DNA from: Dehalococcoidia bacterium
GTDB taxonomy: Bacteria; Chloroflexota; Dehalococcoidia; Lucifugimonadales; UBA6952
Assembly (NCBI GenBank): GCA_022450525.1
Contig: JAKUQA010000003.1
Coordinates: 29,118-93,117, forward strand
Direction: 5' to 3'
Length of the DNA: 64,000 nucleotides
Below are positions 56,078 through 64,000 of the stretch, piece by piece. A program made the translations under genes and the position numbers. The notes beneath the pieces were generated by a model. The model was not told where the DNA came from. It saw only the letters and a list, made by a program, of their open reading frames with translations, and searched no databases. Position 1 is the stretch's first letter; the number at the start of each line of letters is the position of its first letter.

Positions 56078-56299
56078 ATGTCAAATACAGAATCACAATC
56101 ATTTCCTAACTGTCCGCAATGTGATGGTGTTTTAGTACCCCTTTCTGATTTTGGAAGTCAGGGTGCGTCAATACTTTACAAGGCATGGGTTTGTACGTCA
56201 GTACCAGATTGCAATATGAATATCAAAATCCGAAATGGTGACGTTATTATAAACGAACCAATAATGGATGGGTCTGGGTACGCACCACGAACTAGATAA
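56078..56299 (+). CDS. Small zinc-ribbon-like protein (73 aa)
   Basis: I do not recognise a named family. The 73-residue product has CPQC near the N-terminus (residues 12-15) and two further cysteines (VCTSVPDC), a likely four-cysteine zinc ribbon. The rest is short strands (MNIKIRNGDVII) and a GSGYAPRTR tail. GGTGGAGGAG precedes the ATG. It follows a good promoter and is followed after 39 bases by the sortase gene. A role in nucleic-acid or protein binding is possible but unproven. Confidence 0.7.
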   Translation: MSNTESQSFPNCPQCDGVLVPLSDFGSQGASILYKAWVCTSVPDCNMNIKIRNGDVIINEPIMDGSGYAPRTR

Positions 56300-56326
56300 A
56301 ATAATCATAACTAACTATTAATACTG

Positions 56327-56332
56327 TATAAT
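56327..56332 (+). promoter_or_regulatory. -10 box positioned for a leaderless sortase mRNA
   Basis: A perfect TATAAT ends 6 bases before the sortase ATG, so the expected transcription start is the A of the ATG. No SD precedes that ATG. The -35 region is poor (no TTGACA-like match at the right distance). Confidence 0.4.
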
Positions 56333-56338
56333 TGCAGT

Positions 56339-57232
56339 ATGAAATCTTTATTTAGTGTTTTAAGTAGTTATAAATTCAGAAGTGTAATTCTTTACACTTT
56401 TATGTCTGTTGGTTTATTTTTGATTCTAGTTACATTAATTTTTTTAATATATCGTAGCCAAGCTACTGCTGAACTTTCAGAATTAAATTACGACATCACA
56501 ATTACCAATAATAATTCACAAGATACAACTCTCAACCTAACCCCAACTAGCAATATAGTTGGTGCTCCTTCTGCTGATTTAACTGAAGTAAAAGATCCAA
56601 TTCTAAATTCTAAAGTTAATTCACCTTCTCAATATAAGATGTTCCCTTCAGATGTAACTTTTTCAAACTGGGATTTATCATTAGACAAGGACGATTTGAT
56701 TATTCCCCAGGATAATATTGATCTGGAGTATTATGATAAATGGACTTCATTTTATTTAGACAAAAAATTTCTTGTTGATGGTATATCTAAATTAAACAAA
56801 TTGTATATACCATCAATATCACTTGAATCGGCACTTGATGGTTTGGAAATAAACGATGTAGGTGATTCCTCTAAATACGAAACCCCAAATAAAGTTGTTG
56901 GTTACATCCCCTCAACAATAGAGTCAGATAAAAAGAATATATGGTTTTTTGGTCACTTAGAAAGTCCACTATATGGGGAAGGATCTATATTCAAAAAACT
57001 TCCTGAAATACCTGATCTATTAAGATCTGGGGAAGATGTATTTGTATATTTTGATGATGAATATTTTATGTATAAATACAAAATTGTTTCTTCTAAAGTG
57101 GTCCACGAAGATGAATTAACTTTATATGATTCTGATTCATATTCATTAACTTTGGTAACATGTGTTCCTAAATGGGTCTATGACCATAGACTAGTACTAA
57201 CCGGTGAATTATATTCATATGCAGTCAAATAA
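56339..57232 (+). CDS. Sortase family protein
   Basis: The 297-residue transpeptidase has an N-terminal membrane anchor (about 15-38), an extracytoplasmic Ser/Asn/Thr-rich linker to about 130, and a sortase beta-barrel. The triad is visible: His206 in FFGHLES, Cys275 in LTLVTCVP and Arg284 in DHRLVLTGEL. The class cannot be fixed. No LPxTG-type substrate is encoded nearby, so target proteins must be elsewhere. It is unusual in that its mRNA may be leaderless. Confidence 0.88.
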   Translation: MKSLFSVLSSYKFRSVILYTFMSVGLFLILVTLIFLIYRSQATAELSELNYDITITNNNSQDTTLNLTPTSNIVGAPSADLTEVKDPILNSKVNSPSQYKMFPSDVTFSNWDLSLDKDDLIIPQDNIDLEYYDKWTSFYLDKKFLVDGISKLNKLYIPSISLESALDGLEINDVGDSSKYETPNKVVGYIPSTIESDKKNIWFFGHLESPLYGEGSIFKKLPEIPDLLRSGEDVFVYFDDEYFMYKYKIVSSKVVHEDELTLYDSDSYSLTLVTCVPKWVYDHRLVLTGELYSYAVK

Positions 57233-57248
57233 TATTTATTTATCCAAC

Positions 57249-57277
57249 TTGACACTACATATATCTAAACCTATACT
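57249..57277 (+). promoter_or_regulatory. Promoter of the trp operon T-box leader
   Basis: Consensus TTGACA (57249-57254) and TATACT (57272-57277) are separated by 17 bases. Transcription should start near 57284, about 20 bases before the T-box stem I. Confidence 0.8.
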
Positions 57278-57304
57278 TCTGGTAAAATTGAATATGTAAA
57301 TGCA

Positions 57305-57539
57305 ATGAAGAGGATTAGTACATTTTTGGCTAGGTACAGAGAGCTGGAGTTGCTGAGAACCAGCACCAAAAGTGAAGATGGAATGGACCTTGGAGCAGTA
57401 TTTCTGAACATTATAGTATGAAGTACCGGTTAAGCACCGTTAAAAGCTTGATTAATATGATTAATCAATGAGTGGCTATATAAGCAATTAGGGTGGCAAC
57501 GCGGTATCCCGTCCCTTGTTAGGGGATGGGATTTTTTTT
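57305..57539 (+). promoter_or_regulatory. T-box riboswitch, tryptophan-specific
   Basis: The leader has T-box landmarks in order. Stem I start AATGAAGAGGATTAGTA; the AGAGAG and GTTGCTGAGAACCAGC apical region; the specifier TGG (57384-57386) in GAATGGACC; a stem III region with CCGGTTAAGCACCG; and the T-box AGGGTGGCAACGCG (57490-57503). The tRNA-binding TGGC complements GCCA, matching a tRNA with G73, as tRNA-Trp has. Uncharged tRNA-Trp would stabilise the antiterminator and allow transcription into trpS. Confidence 0.93.
57506..57539 (+). terminator. Regulated terminator of the trp T-box leader
   Basis: ATCCC-G-TCCC (57506-57515) pairs with GGGA-T-GGGAT (57523-57532) including one G-U, with a seven-base loop and a run of eight T. 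It follows the T-box sequence immediately, so antiterminator and terminator share bases as in transcription-control T-boxes. Confidence 0.9.
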
Positions 57540-57553
57540 ATGAAAGAGAGAAT

Positions 57554-58558
57554 ATGAAAAAAAGAATTTTAACAGGTATAAGACCAACGGGAAAATTACA
57601 TTTAGGTCATTATGTAGGAGCTTTAGAAAATTGGATTCGTCTTCAAGAAGAGTACGATTGTTTTTTTCTAATTGCAGATTATCAAGCATTGGGTGATCAC
57701 ATTGATGAAATGGACAATATTAAAATAGCTGTTCGTGATGTAGTTTTGGATTGGTTGAGCGTAGGGCTTGACCCAGTTAAATCTACATTTGTTGTACAAA
57801 GCTATGTCCCTGAACATGCTGAACTTGCTATGCTTCTATCAATGTTGACTCCTTTAGGAATGCTAGAACGAAATCCAACATTGAAATCAGAAAGAGAAAG
57901 AATATCAAATACAAGTTTATCAGTTGGGTTTTATACCTATCCCGTGAGCCAAGTCGCAGATATTCTGCTGCCTAAAGCCGATTTAGTTCCAGTTGGAGAA
58001 GATCAATTGCCACACATTGAAATGACGAGAGAAATTGCCAGAAGATTTAATAATAGATATGGAAATGTTTTTCCAGAGCCTGATAGCTTAGTCGGACGTG
58101 TAGCCAGATTATTGGGAACTGATGGGCAGTCAAAAATGAGTAAAAGTATCGGTAATGTTATATATTTATCTGATGATGCTGATGCCGTAAATAAAAAAAT
58201 AATGTCAATGTATACAGACCCAACCAGACTAAGAGCAACTGATCCAGGTCATATAGAAGGCAACCCTGTATTTCAATATCATGATGCATTTAATACTAAT
58301 ACAGAAGAGGTTAATGATCTTAAAGAACGTTATACACAAGGAAAAGTCGGCGATGTTGAAGTTAAGCAGAAACTTATAGTTGCAATTAATAACTTCTTAG
58401 ACCCTATAAGAGAAAAACGTAATAAGTATGAAAATGATATAAGTTTTGTTAATGAATGTATTGAAGAAGGTTCCGCAAAGGGCAAAGTAACTGCAGATAA
58501 AACCATGTCTGAAGTTCGTGAAAAAATGGGATTAAATTATGTATCATCCGTCAATTGA
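57554..58558 (+). CDS. trpS: Tryptophan-tRNA ligase
   Basis: The 334-residue class Ic synthetase has a HIGH-type motif in [14 protein letters not shown] and KMSKS in [23 protein letters not shown] and [14 protein letters not shown] contact tryptophan and ATP. The length is standard. It follows the T-box leader by 14 bases and its last 20 bases overlap the trpE start, an unusual coupling of the synthetase to the biosynthetic operon. Confidence 0.97.
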   Translation: MKKRILTGIRPTGKLHLGHYVGALENWIRLQEEYDCFFLIADYQALGDHIDEMDNIKIAVRDVVLDWLSVGLDPVKSTFVVQSYVPEHAELAMLLSMLTPLGMLERNPTLKSERERISNTSLSVGFYTYPVSQVADILLPKADLVPVGEDQLPHIEMTREIARRFNNRYGNVFPEPDSLVGRVARLLGTDGQSKMSKSIGNVIYLSDDADAVNKKIMSMYTDPTRLRATDPGHIEGNPVFQYHDAFNTNTEEVNDLKERYTQGKVGDVEVKQKLIVAINNFLDPIREKRNKYENDISFVNECIEEGSAKGKVTADKTMSEVREKMGLNYVSSVN

Positions 58559-60002
58559 AAATGTAAAAAATATAGCGAATCAGGGTTATAATCTAATTCC
58601 GATATACCGTGAGATCAATGCCGATCTTGAAACTCCAGTTTCTGTATATTTAAAAATCGCAAGAGATAAATATTCTTTTTTATTGGAAAGTGTAGAAGGT
58701 GGAGAACGACAAGCTCGGTTTAGTTTTATAGGTTGTGATCCATACAAAGTTATTGAAACTGGTAAAGGAACTATAAACGGTGAAGTTGATCCTTTAAACC
58801 TGATCGAAACAGAATTAGGTAAATATAAGGCGTATCCTTCAGAGGACTTACCGCGCTTTTTAGGTGGTGCAGTTGGGTATTTATCTTATGATACTATACG
58901 TTATTTTGAACCAAGAATTCATTTGCCGGATTATGACCCAATCGGCATACCTGAGTCAATTTTATTATTAACAGATACTGTTATTGTATTTGATCATATT
59001 AGACATGTTATTAAAGTTGTTTCACATGTTAGAACAGATGGAAATATTCAAGAAAAATACAATGAGGCAGTAAATAAGATTGAAATTATTTTGAAGGATT
59101 TATCAAAATCACTGTCAGTTCAAAAGAATGATTATGATAACAATTCAAAATTTGTATCAGAAACAAAGGTTAATTTTGAATTACCTCAGTATTCTGAAAT
59201 CATTGAAAAATGTAGGGATTATATTATTGCTGGAGATGTTATTCAAGTTGTCGTTTCTAAAAGAACTTCTAAAACAACCCAAGCTCATCCGTTTAATATT
59301 TATAGATCATTAAGAAAATTAAATCCTTCTCCATATATGTATTATCTTAATTTTGGTGAATTTAATATAATTGGTGCTTCGCCTGAAGCTTTAGTTAGAG
59401 TTGAGGATGGATATATATATAGCTATCCATTAGCCGGAACAAGCCCTCGAGGTGATACGAATGATCAAGACAAAGAGTTTGAAGATAAATTGTTAGCAGA
59501 TGAAAAAGAACGTGCCGAACATATTATGTTAGTAGATCTGGCTCGTAATGATGTTGGACGTGTAGCAAAAACCGGTTCAGTTGAAGTAGTAGATTTAATG
59601 CGAATAGTTAAATATTCACATGTCATGCATATTGAATCTGAAGTTAGAGGAATACTGAGGGATGATTGTACCATTTATGATGCCCTTCGATCCTGTCTTC
59701 CCGCAGGAACATTGTCTGGAGCTCCAAAAGTTAGAGCCATGGAAATTATATATGAAATGGAAAATGCAAAACGAGGTCCATATGGAGGTGCAATAGGGTA
59801 TTTTAGTTTCAATGGGAATATGGATACAGCGATACCAATTCGTACAATCGTATATAAGGATAATACTGCCTATATCCAAGCTGGTGGAGGAATAGTATTT
59901 GATAGTGAACCTCAATCAGAATATCAAGAAACTATTAATAAAGCTTCAGCACCCTTAAGAGCAGTTGAGCATGCCGATGAATTTGATGAATATACAATTT
60001 AA
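58539..60002 (+). CDS. trpE: Anthranilate synthase component I
   Basis: The 487-residue chorismate-binding enzyme has the N-terminal regulatory segment [20 protein letters not shown] (cited in part: [11 protein letters not shown]) including the LLESVEGG tryptophan site, suggesting feedback control. The catalytic part has [33 protein letters not shown] and [17 protein letters not shown]. The start lies inside trpS. trpG follows after 25 bases. Confidence 0.97.
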   Translation: MYHPSIENVKNIANQGYNLIPIYREINADLETPVSVYLKIARDKYSFLLESVEGGERQARFSFIGCDPYKVIETGKGTINGEVDPLNLIETELGKYKAYPSEDLPRFLGGAVGYLSYDTIRYFEPRIHLPDYDPIGIPESILLLTDTVIVFDHIRHVIKVVSHVRTDGNIQEKYNEAVNKIEIILKDLSKSLSVQKNDYDNNSKFVSETKVNFELPQYSEIIEKCRDYIIAGDVIQVVVSKRTSKTTQAHPFNIYRSLRKLNPSPYMYYLNFGEFNIIGASPEALVRVEDGYIYSYPLAGTSPRGDTNDQDKEFEDKLLADEKERAEHIMLVDLARNDVGRVAKTGSVEVVDLMRIVKYSHVMHIESEVRGILRDDCTIYDALRSCLPAGTLSGAPKVRAMEIIYEMENAKRGPYGGAIGYFSFNGNMDTAIPIRTIVYKDNTAYIQAGGGIVFDSEPQSEYQETINKASAPLRAVEHADEFDEYTI

Positions 60003-60027
60003 TTATCTGTTTTTGGAGATATAAATC

Positions 60028-60597
60028 ATGATAGCTTTAATTGATAATTATGATAGCTTTACATACAACTTATACCAATACATATTGGAAATAAGAGCGG
60101 ACGTTCAAGTATTTAGAAATGATAAAATCACTTTGGAAGATATAATTGAATTAGATCCATCTCATATCATCATATCTCCAGGTCCTTGCACTCCGTTAGA
60201 AGCAGGTATTTCTGTTGATGTTATTAGGGAATTATCAAAAAATATTCCTACTCTTGGTGTATGTTTAGGTCACCAATGTATAGGACATGTTTTTGGAGCC
60301 AAAGTATCCTTTGCTGGAGAAATTAAACATGGTAAAACTTCAACAATACACCATGATGGGAATGGTCTTTTTAATGATATTCCATCACCGTTTGAAGGAA
60401 TTAGGTATCATTCATTAGCGGTAGAAAAGGATAGTATACCTGAAGAATTAATCGTTACAGCATGGACAGAGAATGACTTAGTTATGGGATTACGCCATAA
60501 AGAATATCCTATCGAAGGTGTACAATTCCACCCAGAATCAATAATGACTGAACACGGAAAAAAGATCATAAATAATTTTTTCGAAAAATATAAATGA
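60028..60597 (+). CDS. trpG: Anthranilate synthase component II (glutamine amidotransferase)
   Basis: The 189-residue class I glutaminase has IDNYDSFTYNLYQ, the nucleophile Cys in LGVCLGHQCIG, and the His-Glu pair in VQFHPESIMTEHG. It supplies ammonia to TrpE; it may also serve para-aminobenzoate synthesis. SD GGAGAT precedes ATG. Confidence 0.96.
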   Translation: MIALIDNYDSFTYNLYQYILEIRADVQVFRNDKITLEDIIELDPSHIIISPGPCTPLEAGISVDVIRELSKNIPTLGVCLGHQCIGHVFGAKVSFAGEIKHGKTSTIHHDGNGLFNDIPSPFEGIRYHSLAVEKDSIPEELIVTAWTENDLVMGLRHKEYPIEGVQFHPESIMTEHGKKIINNFFEKYK

Positions 60598-60618
60598 TTT
60601 AGGTAATGGAGAATAATT

Positions 60619-61635
60619 ATGTTAAATAATAGTATAGAAAAACTAATTCTAGGAAACGATTTAAGTATTGATGAATCTAAACAGTGTATGGATTTTATTA
60701 TGAACGGAGAAGCTACTTCTGCTCAGATTGCTGCTTTTCTAGTTTCTCTTCGAATAAAGGGAGAAACTGTGGGTGAAATAACAGGGATGGCTACATCTAT
60801 GCGAAATAATTCTTTAACAGTACCTAATACATCTTATTTAGTGGATACTTGTGGTACTGGAGGTGATGGGTTTGGAACAATTAATGCGTCCACTATTTCT
60901 GCAATAATAGCCGCATCTGGAGGAGTTAAAGTAGCTAAGCATGGCAATCGAGCAGCTTCTAGTAAAAGTGGTAGCGCAGATGTTCTAGAAGGTTTGGGTG
61001 TAGTTATTGATCTGTCTCCAGACCTAGTTGCTGAATCAATAGAAAAAACGAATTTTGGATTTATGTTTGCCCAAACTTTTCATCCTGCAATGAGACATGT
61101 CGGACCAACTAGAAGAGAACTTGGTATCAGAACAGTATTTAACTTTTTGGGACCATTAACTAACCCTGCTAAAGCCAATGCTCAAGTTCTGGGTGTTTCT
61201 GACCCATCGATTGGTGAAAAAATGGCAAATGTTCTTAAATCTTTTAATATTGAGCATGCTTTGATAGTTCATGGTTTAGAAGGGTTAGACGAAATTTCAG
61301 TGTGTGGGCCTAGTCAAATTTGGGAAGTTACAAAGGAAGGTATAAAAGATTATCAAATTGTTCCTGAAGATTTTGGAATTCAGAGATATGATATCAACGA
61401 TCTTCGAGGAGGAGAAATTTCTGATAACGTGGTGATGTTCCAAGAAATAATACGAGGCAAGGGAACAGCAGTAGACTTTGTTGTTTTAAATGCAGCAGCA
61501 GTTTTATTTGTTGGGAATAAAGTTACATCTATTTTAGAAGGTGTCGAATTAGCTAGAGAATTGATTGCTGATGGTTCAGTTACTTCTAAATTAGAAGAAA
61601 TAATACAAACAACTCAAAGCTTAAAGTCTGTATGA
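60619..61635 (+). CDS. trpD: Anthranilate phosphoribosyltransferase
   Basis: The 338-residue enzyme shows DTCGTGGDGFGTINAST (cited in part: CGTGGDGFGTIN), KHGNRAASSKSGSADVLE, FAQTFHPAMRHVGPTRRELG and RTVFNFLGPLTNP, all conserved substrate-binding elements. It is a monofunctional TrpD, not fused to TrpG. trpC starts 3 bases after its stop. Confidence 0.97.
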   Translation: MLNNSIEKLILGNDLSIDESKQCMDFIMNGEATSAQIAAFLVSLRIKGETVGEITGMATSMRNNSLTVPNTSYLVDTCGTGGDGFGTINASTISAIIAASGGVKVAKHGNRAASSKSGSADVLEGLGVVIDLSPDLVAESIEKTNFGFMFAQTFHPAMRHVGPTRRELGIRTVFNFLGPLTNPAKANAQVLGVSDPSIGEKMANVLKSFNIEHALIVHGLEGLDEISVCGPSQIWEVTKEGIKDYQIVPEDFGIQRYDINDLRGGEISDNVVMFQEIIRGKGTAVDFVVLNAAAVLFVGNKVTSILEGVELARELIADGSVTSKLEEIIQTTQSLKSV

Positions 61636-61638
61636 GGA

Positions 61639-62439
61639 TTGAAAATGGAAAAACCTTCTATTTTAGAGAAAATTTTATTAACTAAGCAAAAGTATTTAGA
61701 GATACAAAAGAAAAATACACCCATTGAATTATTAATTCGTGATATTGAAGAAAATAACATTCCAAAGAATTTTTCAGGTTCACTTATGGGTGATAGCGTG
61801 ATGCTTATTGCCGAAATGAAAAAAGGGTCTCCTTCTAAAGGAATTATTTCTCAACAATATGAACCAAAAGAAATAGCTATAAAATATTCTGATTCTAATG
61901 TTGCGGCAATATCTATTTTGACAGATAAAGATTATTTTTATGGAGATATTTCACATCTAGATGATGTAAGCTCTCTTTTGAAATCAACAAGTATCCCCAT
62001 ATTTCGTAAAGATTTTATTATTGACGAATATCAGATCTATGAATCTAGAAAACATGGTGCTGATTCTTTATTACTGATGGCATCTGCTTTGGAACCATTT
62101 GATTTGAAGAGATTAATAGAATTATGTAATAAATTATGGATACAACCTTTGGTTGAAACTCATAATAAAGAAGAATTGCAAATAGCTTTAGATTCAGGTG
62201 CTGATATCATAGGTATAAATCATAGAAACCTGCATGATTTTTCAATGGACATGAATTTAGTTGAAAAATTAATGCCAATAATCCCAAACGGGAAAATTGT
62301 AGTTGCAGAAAGCGGTATTAATTCGTATGAAGATGTTAAAAGAATGAAAAGTTTAGGAGTAAATGCTGTTTTAGTTGGAGAATCTATTATGCGTGCAGAG
62401 AATATAGATCTGAAGATAAAAGAATTGATGGGAATTTAA
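61639..62439 (+). CDS. trpC: Indole-3-glycerol-phosphate synthase
   Basis: The 266-residue TIM barrel has IAEMKKGSPSKGII, ISILTDKDYFYGD, PIFRKDFIIDEYQIYE, IGINHRNLHDF and VAESGINSYEDV, including the catalytic Lys and Glu residues. The frame opens at 61639, while an ATG two codons in (61645) fits equally well. It overlaps trpF by one base. Not fused to TrpF. Confidence 0.96.
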   Translation: MKMEKPSILEKILLTKQKYLEIQKKNTPIELLIRDIEENNIPKNFSGSLMGDSVMLIAEMKKGSPSKGIISQQYEPKEIAIKYSDSNVAAISILTDKDYFYGDISHLDDVSSLLKSTSIPIFRKDFIIDEYQIYESRKHGADSLLLMASALEPFDLKRLIELCNKLWIQPLVETHNKEELQIALDSGADIIGINHRNLHDFSMDMNLVEKLMPIIPNGKIVVAESGINSYEDVKRMKSLGVNAVLVGESIMRAENIDLKIKELMGI

Positions 62440-63080
62440 TGAAGGTTAAAATTTGTGGCGTACGCGACGTGAAATCAGCATTAGTTTGTGAAAGTTCTTC
62501 TGCTGATTTTATTGGTTTAAACTTTGTTCCAAATGTTCATAGAAAAGTTGATATATCATCTGCAATAGAAATTTCAAATTCGATTAATACTATTAAAAAA
62601 GTGGGAGTATTTGCAGATCAACCGATAGAGCATGTTGTATCCATAATTAATCAATGTGATTTGGACTATGCTCAGTTGAGCGGTAATGAAAATTTAGAAT
62701 ATTGTATGCAAATAGGTTTCCCCGTTATCAAATCAATTAAAATTGACTTTAATTCAAATATTAGAACTATTAAAGAAACTATTTTCCCCCAAATAGATAA
62801 TTTGATTCATAATAAGATAATACCACTTGTAGAATCATACGTACCTGGATCCTATGGAGGTACTGGTACGGAAATTTCTATAGACTTAGCTAAACAAATT
62901 GCTGAAAACTTCGATATAATTCTAGCTGGTGGATTAACACCATTAAATGTCAAAAATATGGTAGATTATATTAAACCTTGGGGTGTCGATGTAGCTAGTG
63001 GCGTTGAATCAGAAAAAAAACAAACTACAAATCAAATTATAGAATTTATTTCAAATGCAAAGAACGGTGATAATGAATAA
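62439..63080 (+). CDS. trpF: Phosphoribosylanthranilate isomerase
   Basis: The 213-residue TIM barrel starts [14 protein letters not shown] with the conserved active-site Cys, then [15 protein letters not shown], and near the C-terminus [14 protein letters not shown] and [15 protein letters not shown] replaces the more usual QLHG. The catalytic Asp region is degenerate but recognisable. The ATG overlaps the trpC stop. Confidence 0.95.
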   Translation: MKVKICGVRDVKSALVCESSSADFIGLNFVPNVHRKVDISSAIEISNSINTIKKVGVFADQPIEHVVSIINQCDLDYAQLSGNENLEYCMQIGFPVIKSIKIDFNSNIRTIKETIFPQIDNLIHNKIIPLVESYVPGSYGGTGTEISIDLAKQIAENFDIILAGGLTPLNVKNMVDYIKPWGVDVASGVESEKKQTTNQIIEFISNAKNGDNE

Positions 63081-64000
63081 GGAATCTAAAATATTATGGC
63101 CAAATGATAAGGGTAGATTTGGAGAATTTGGTGGAAGGTACGTACCAGAAACACTTATTCCAGCTCTTGATGAATTACTTGAATCATATGAAAAAATTAA
63201 AACAGATAAAAGCTTTATTAAAGAATTTTCTACTTTATTAGAACATTTTGTTGGTCGACCAACTCCTTTATATTTTGCTGAAAATCTTACAAAATATTTT
63301 AATGGACCAAAAATATATCTCAAAAGAGAAGACTTATCTCATACTGGCGCACATAAAATTAACAATGCTATAGGTCAAGCTCTCTTAGCCAAAAAGATGG
63401 GTAAAACTCGTATTATTGCTGAGACTGGAGCAGGCCAACATGGAGTGGCAACAGCTACGGTCTGCGCTAAATTAGGTTTGGAATGTCACGTTTATATGGG
63501 GTCTATTGATATTGAAAGGCAAAACCCAAATGTACGTAGAATGGAATTATTAGGTACTAATATTATTCCTGTTAATAGTGGTACCAAAACCCTTAAAGAT
63601 GCAATTAATGAGGCAATAAGAGATTGGGTCAGTAATGTAGATACCACTCATTATCTAATTGGAAGTGCTATAGGGCCACATCCGTATCCTGTTATCGTTC
63701 GTGATTTTCAATCAGTAATTGGTGCAGAGGTTAGAGAGCAAAGTCTCAAACAATTAGGAACATTACCAAATGCAGTCATAGCATGTGTTGGTGGTGGTAG
63801 TAATGCAATTGGTATATTTTACCCTTTTATTAATGATTTAGATGTTAAATTAATTGGTGTTGAAGCAGGAGGTAAGGGCGAAAATACTGATGCTACAGCT
63901 GCAACATTAGTCAAAGGGACCCCAGGAGTTCTTCATGGAACGTATACATACTTATTACAAGACAACTATGGGCAAATTCAAGAAACTCATAGTGTTTCTG
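63073..64000 (+). CDS. trpB: Tryptophan synthase beta chain (partial, continues past the window)
   Basis: The frame is open from ATG 63073 (overlapping trpF by 8 bases) to the window end, giving 309 residues of an expected ~400. [30 protein letters not shown] (PLP lysine) and [14 protein letters not shown] are standard TrpB1 motifs; [10 protein letters not shown] binds the cofactor phosphate. trpA is presumably next. Confidence 0.97.
   Translation, partial: MNKESKILWPNDKGRFGEFGGRYVPETLIPALDELLESYEKIKTDKSFIKEFSTLLEHFVGRPTPLYFAENLTKYFNGPKIYLKREDLSHTGAHKINNAIGQALLAKKMGKTRIIAETGAGQHGVATATVCAKLGLECHVYMGSIDIERQNPNVRRMELLGTNIIPVNSGTKTLKDAINEAIRDWVSNVDTTHYLIGSAIGPHPYPVIVRDFQSVIGAEVREQSLKQLGTLPNAVIACVGGGSNAIGIFYPFINDLDVKLIGVEAGGKGENTDATAATLVKGTPGVLHGTYTYLLQDNYGQIQETHSVS

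Noticed and set aside
63051..63323. Minus-strand open frame over the start of trpB
   Set aside because: It is antisense to an unmistakable trpB with conserved motifs.
1..64000. Mobile elements, phage genes or CRISPR arrays
   Set aside because: No transposase, integrase, phage structural gene or repeat-spacer pattern was recognised anywhere in the window.

Overview
The window looks like a piece of a low-GC, streamlined bacterial chromosome. Gene content fits a free-living, probably marine member of the Chloroflexota (SAR202 / Dehalococcoidia-like). This is inference from gene families: myo-inositol-phosphate synthase beside a PimA-like glycosyltransferase and a phosphatidylinositol-phosphate-type synthase, several CaiB/BaiF CoA-transferases, a lone xanthine-dehydrogenase-type large subunit, amidohydrolases, a T-box before trpS, and a four-cysteine bS18. 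No marker gene was searched. Intergenic gaps are short, convergent genes often overlap at their stops, and TTG/GTG starts with good Shine-Dalgarno sites are common. I see no insertion sequences, prophage genes or CRISPR arrays.

Layout. 1-2.1 kb: end of ileS, an HtrA-type lipoprotein protease and RNase PH. 2.2-3.2 kb: ilvE. 3.2-10.1 kb (minus strand): a long operon-like run rpsF-ssb-rpsR-parvulin-hom-thrC-acyltransferase-glycosyltransferase. 10.1-11.8 kb: homocysteine methyltransferase and a HAD hydrolase. 11.8-14.6 kb (minus): ino1, a PimA-like glycosyltransferase and pgsA, a compact phosphatidylinositol/glycolipid module. 14.7-18.8 kb: amidase, MoaD-like protein and a molybdopterin hydroxylase large subunit. 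18.9-24.9 kb: CPBP protease, NHL-repeat protein, alpha/beta hydrolase, a thioredoxin-fold protein interrupted by an in-frame TGA at its redox site with a SECIS-like hairpin directly behind it (candidate selenoprotein), tRNA-Asp, CoA-transferase and a YeiH-type transporter. 25.0-32.8 kb: epimerase, yvcK, cmk-plsC-glmS, acyl-CoA dehydrogenase and a second CoA-transferase. 32.8-36.7 kb (minus): a glycine-betaine-type ABC importer with its own terminator, promoter and operator-like palindrome.

36.9-43.6 kb is a complete phosphate-starvation island: phoP-phoR-pstS-pstC-pstA-pstB-phoU. It has PHO-box-like 11-bp direct repeats before pstS and a hairpin terminator between pstS and pstC that probably sets a high PstS:PstCAB ratio. 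43.8-50.1 kb: a CvpA-like protein, an MBL-fold hydrolase, holB, lysA and proB-proA. 50.1-55.9 kb: a thiamine-diphosphate enzyme, a split transketolase, an MFS transporter and an amidohydrolase, which look like a substrate-utilisation cluster of unknown substrate. 56.1-57.2 kb: a small zinc-ribbon protein and a sortase. 57.2-64 kb: a Trp-specific T-box riboswitch heading trpS-trpE-trpG-trpD-trpC-trpF-trpB; trpB runs off the end.

The most interesting object is the candidate selenoprotein at 21796-22485, with an unusual Sec-x-Cys rather than Cys-x-x-Cys spacing. Next are the phosphate-island regulatory sites and a promoter motif shared by two transcription units at 53.7 and 56.0 kb.
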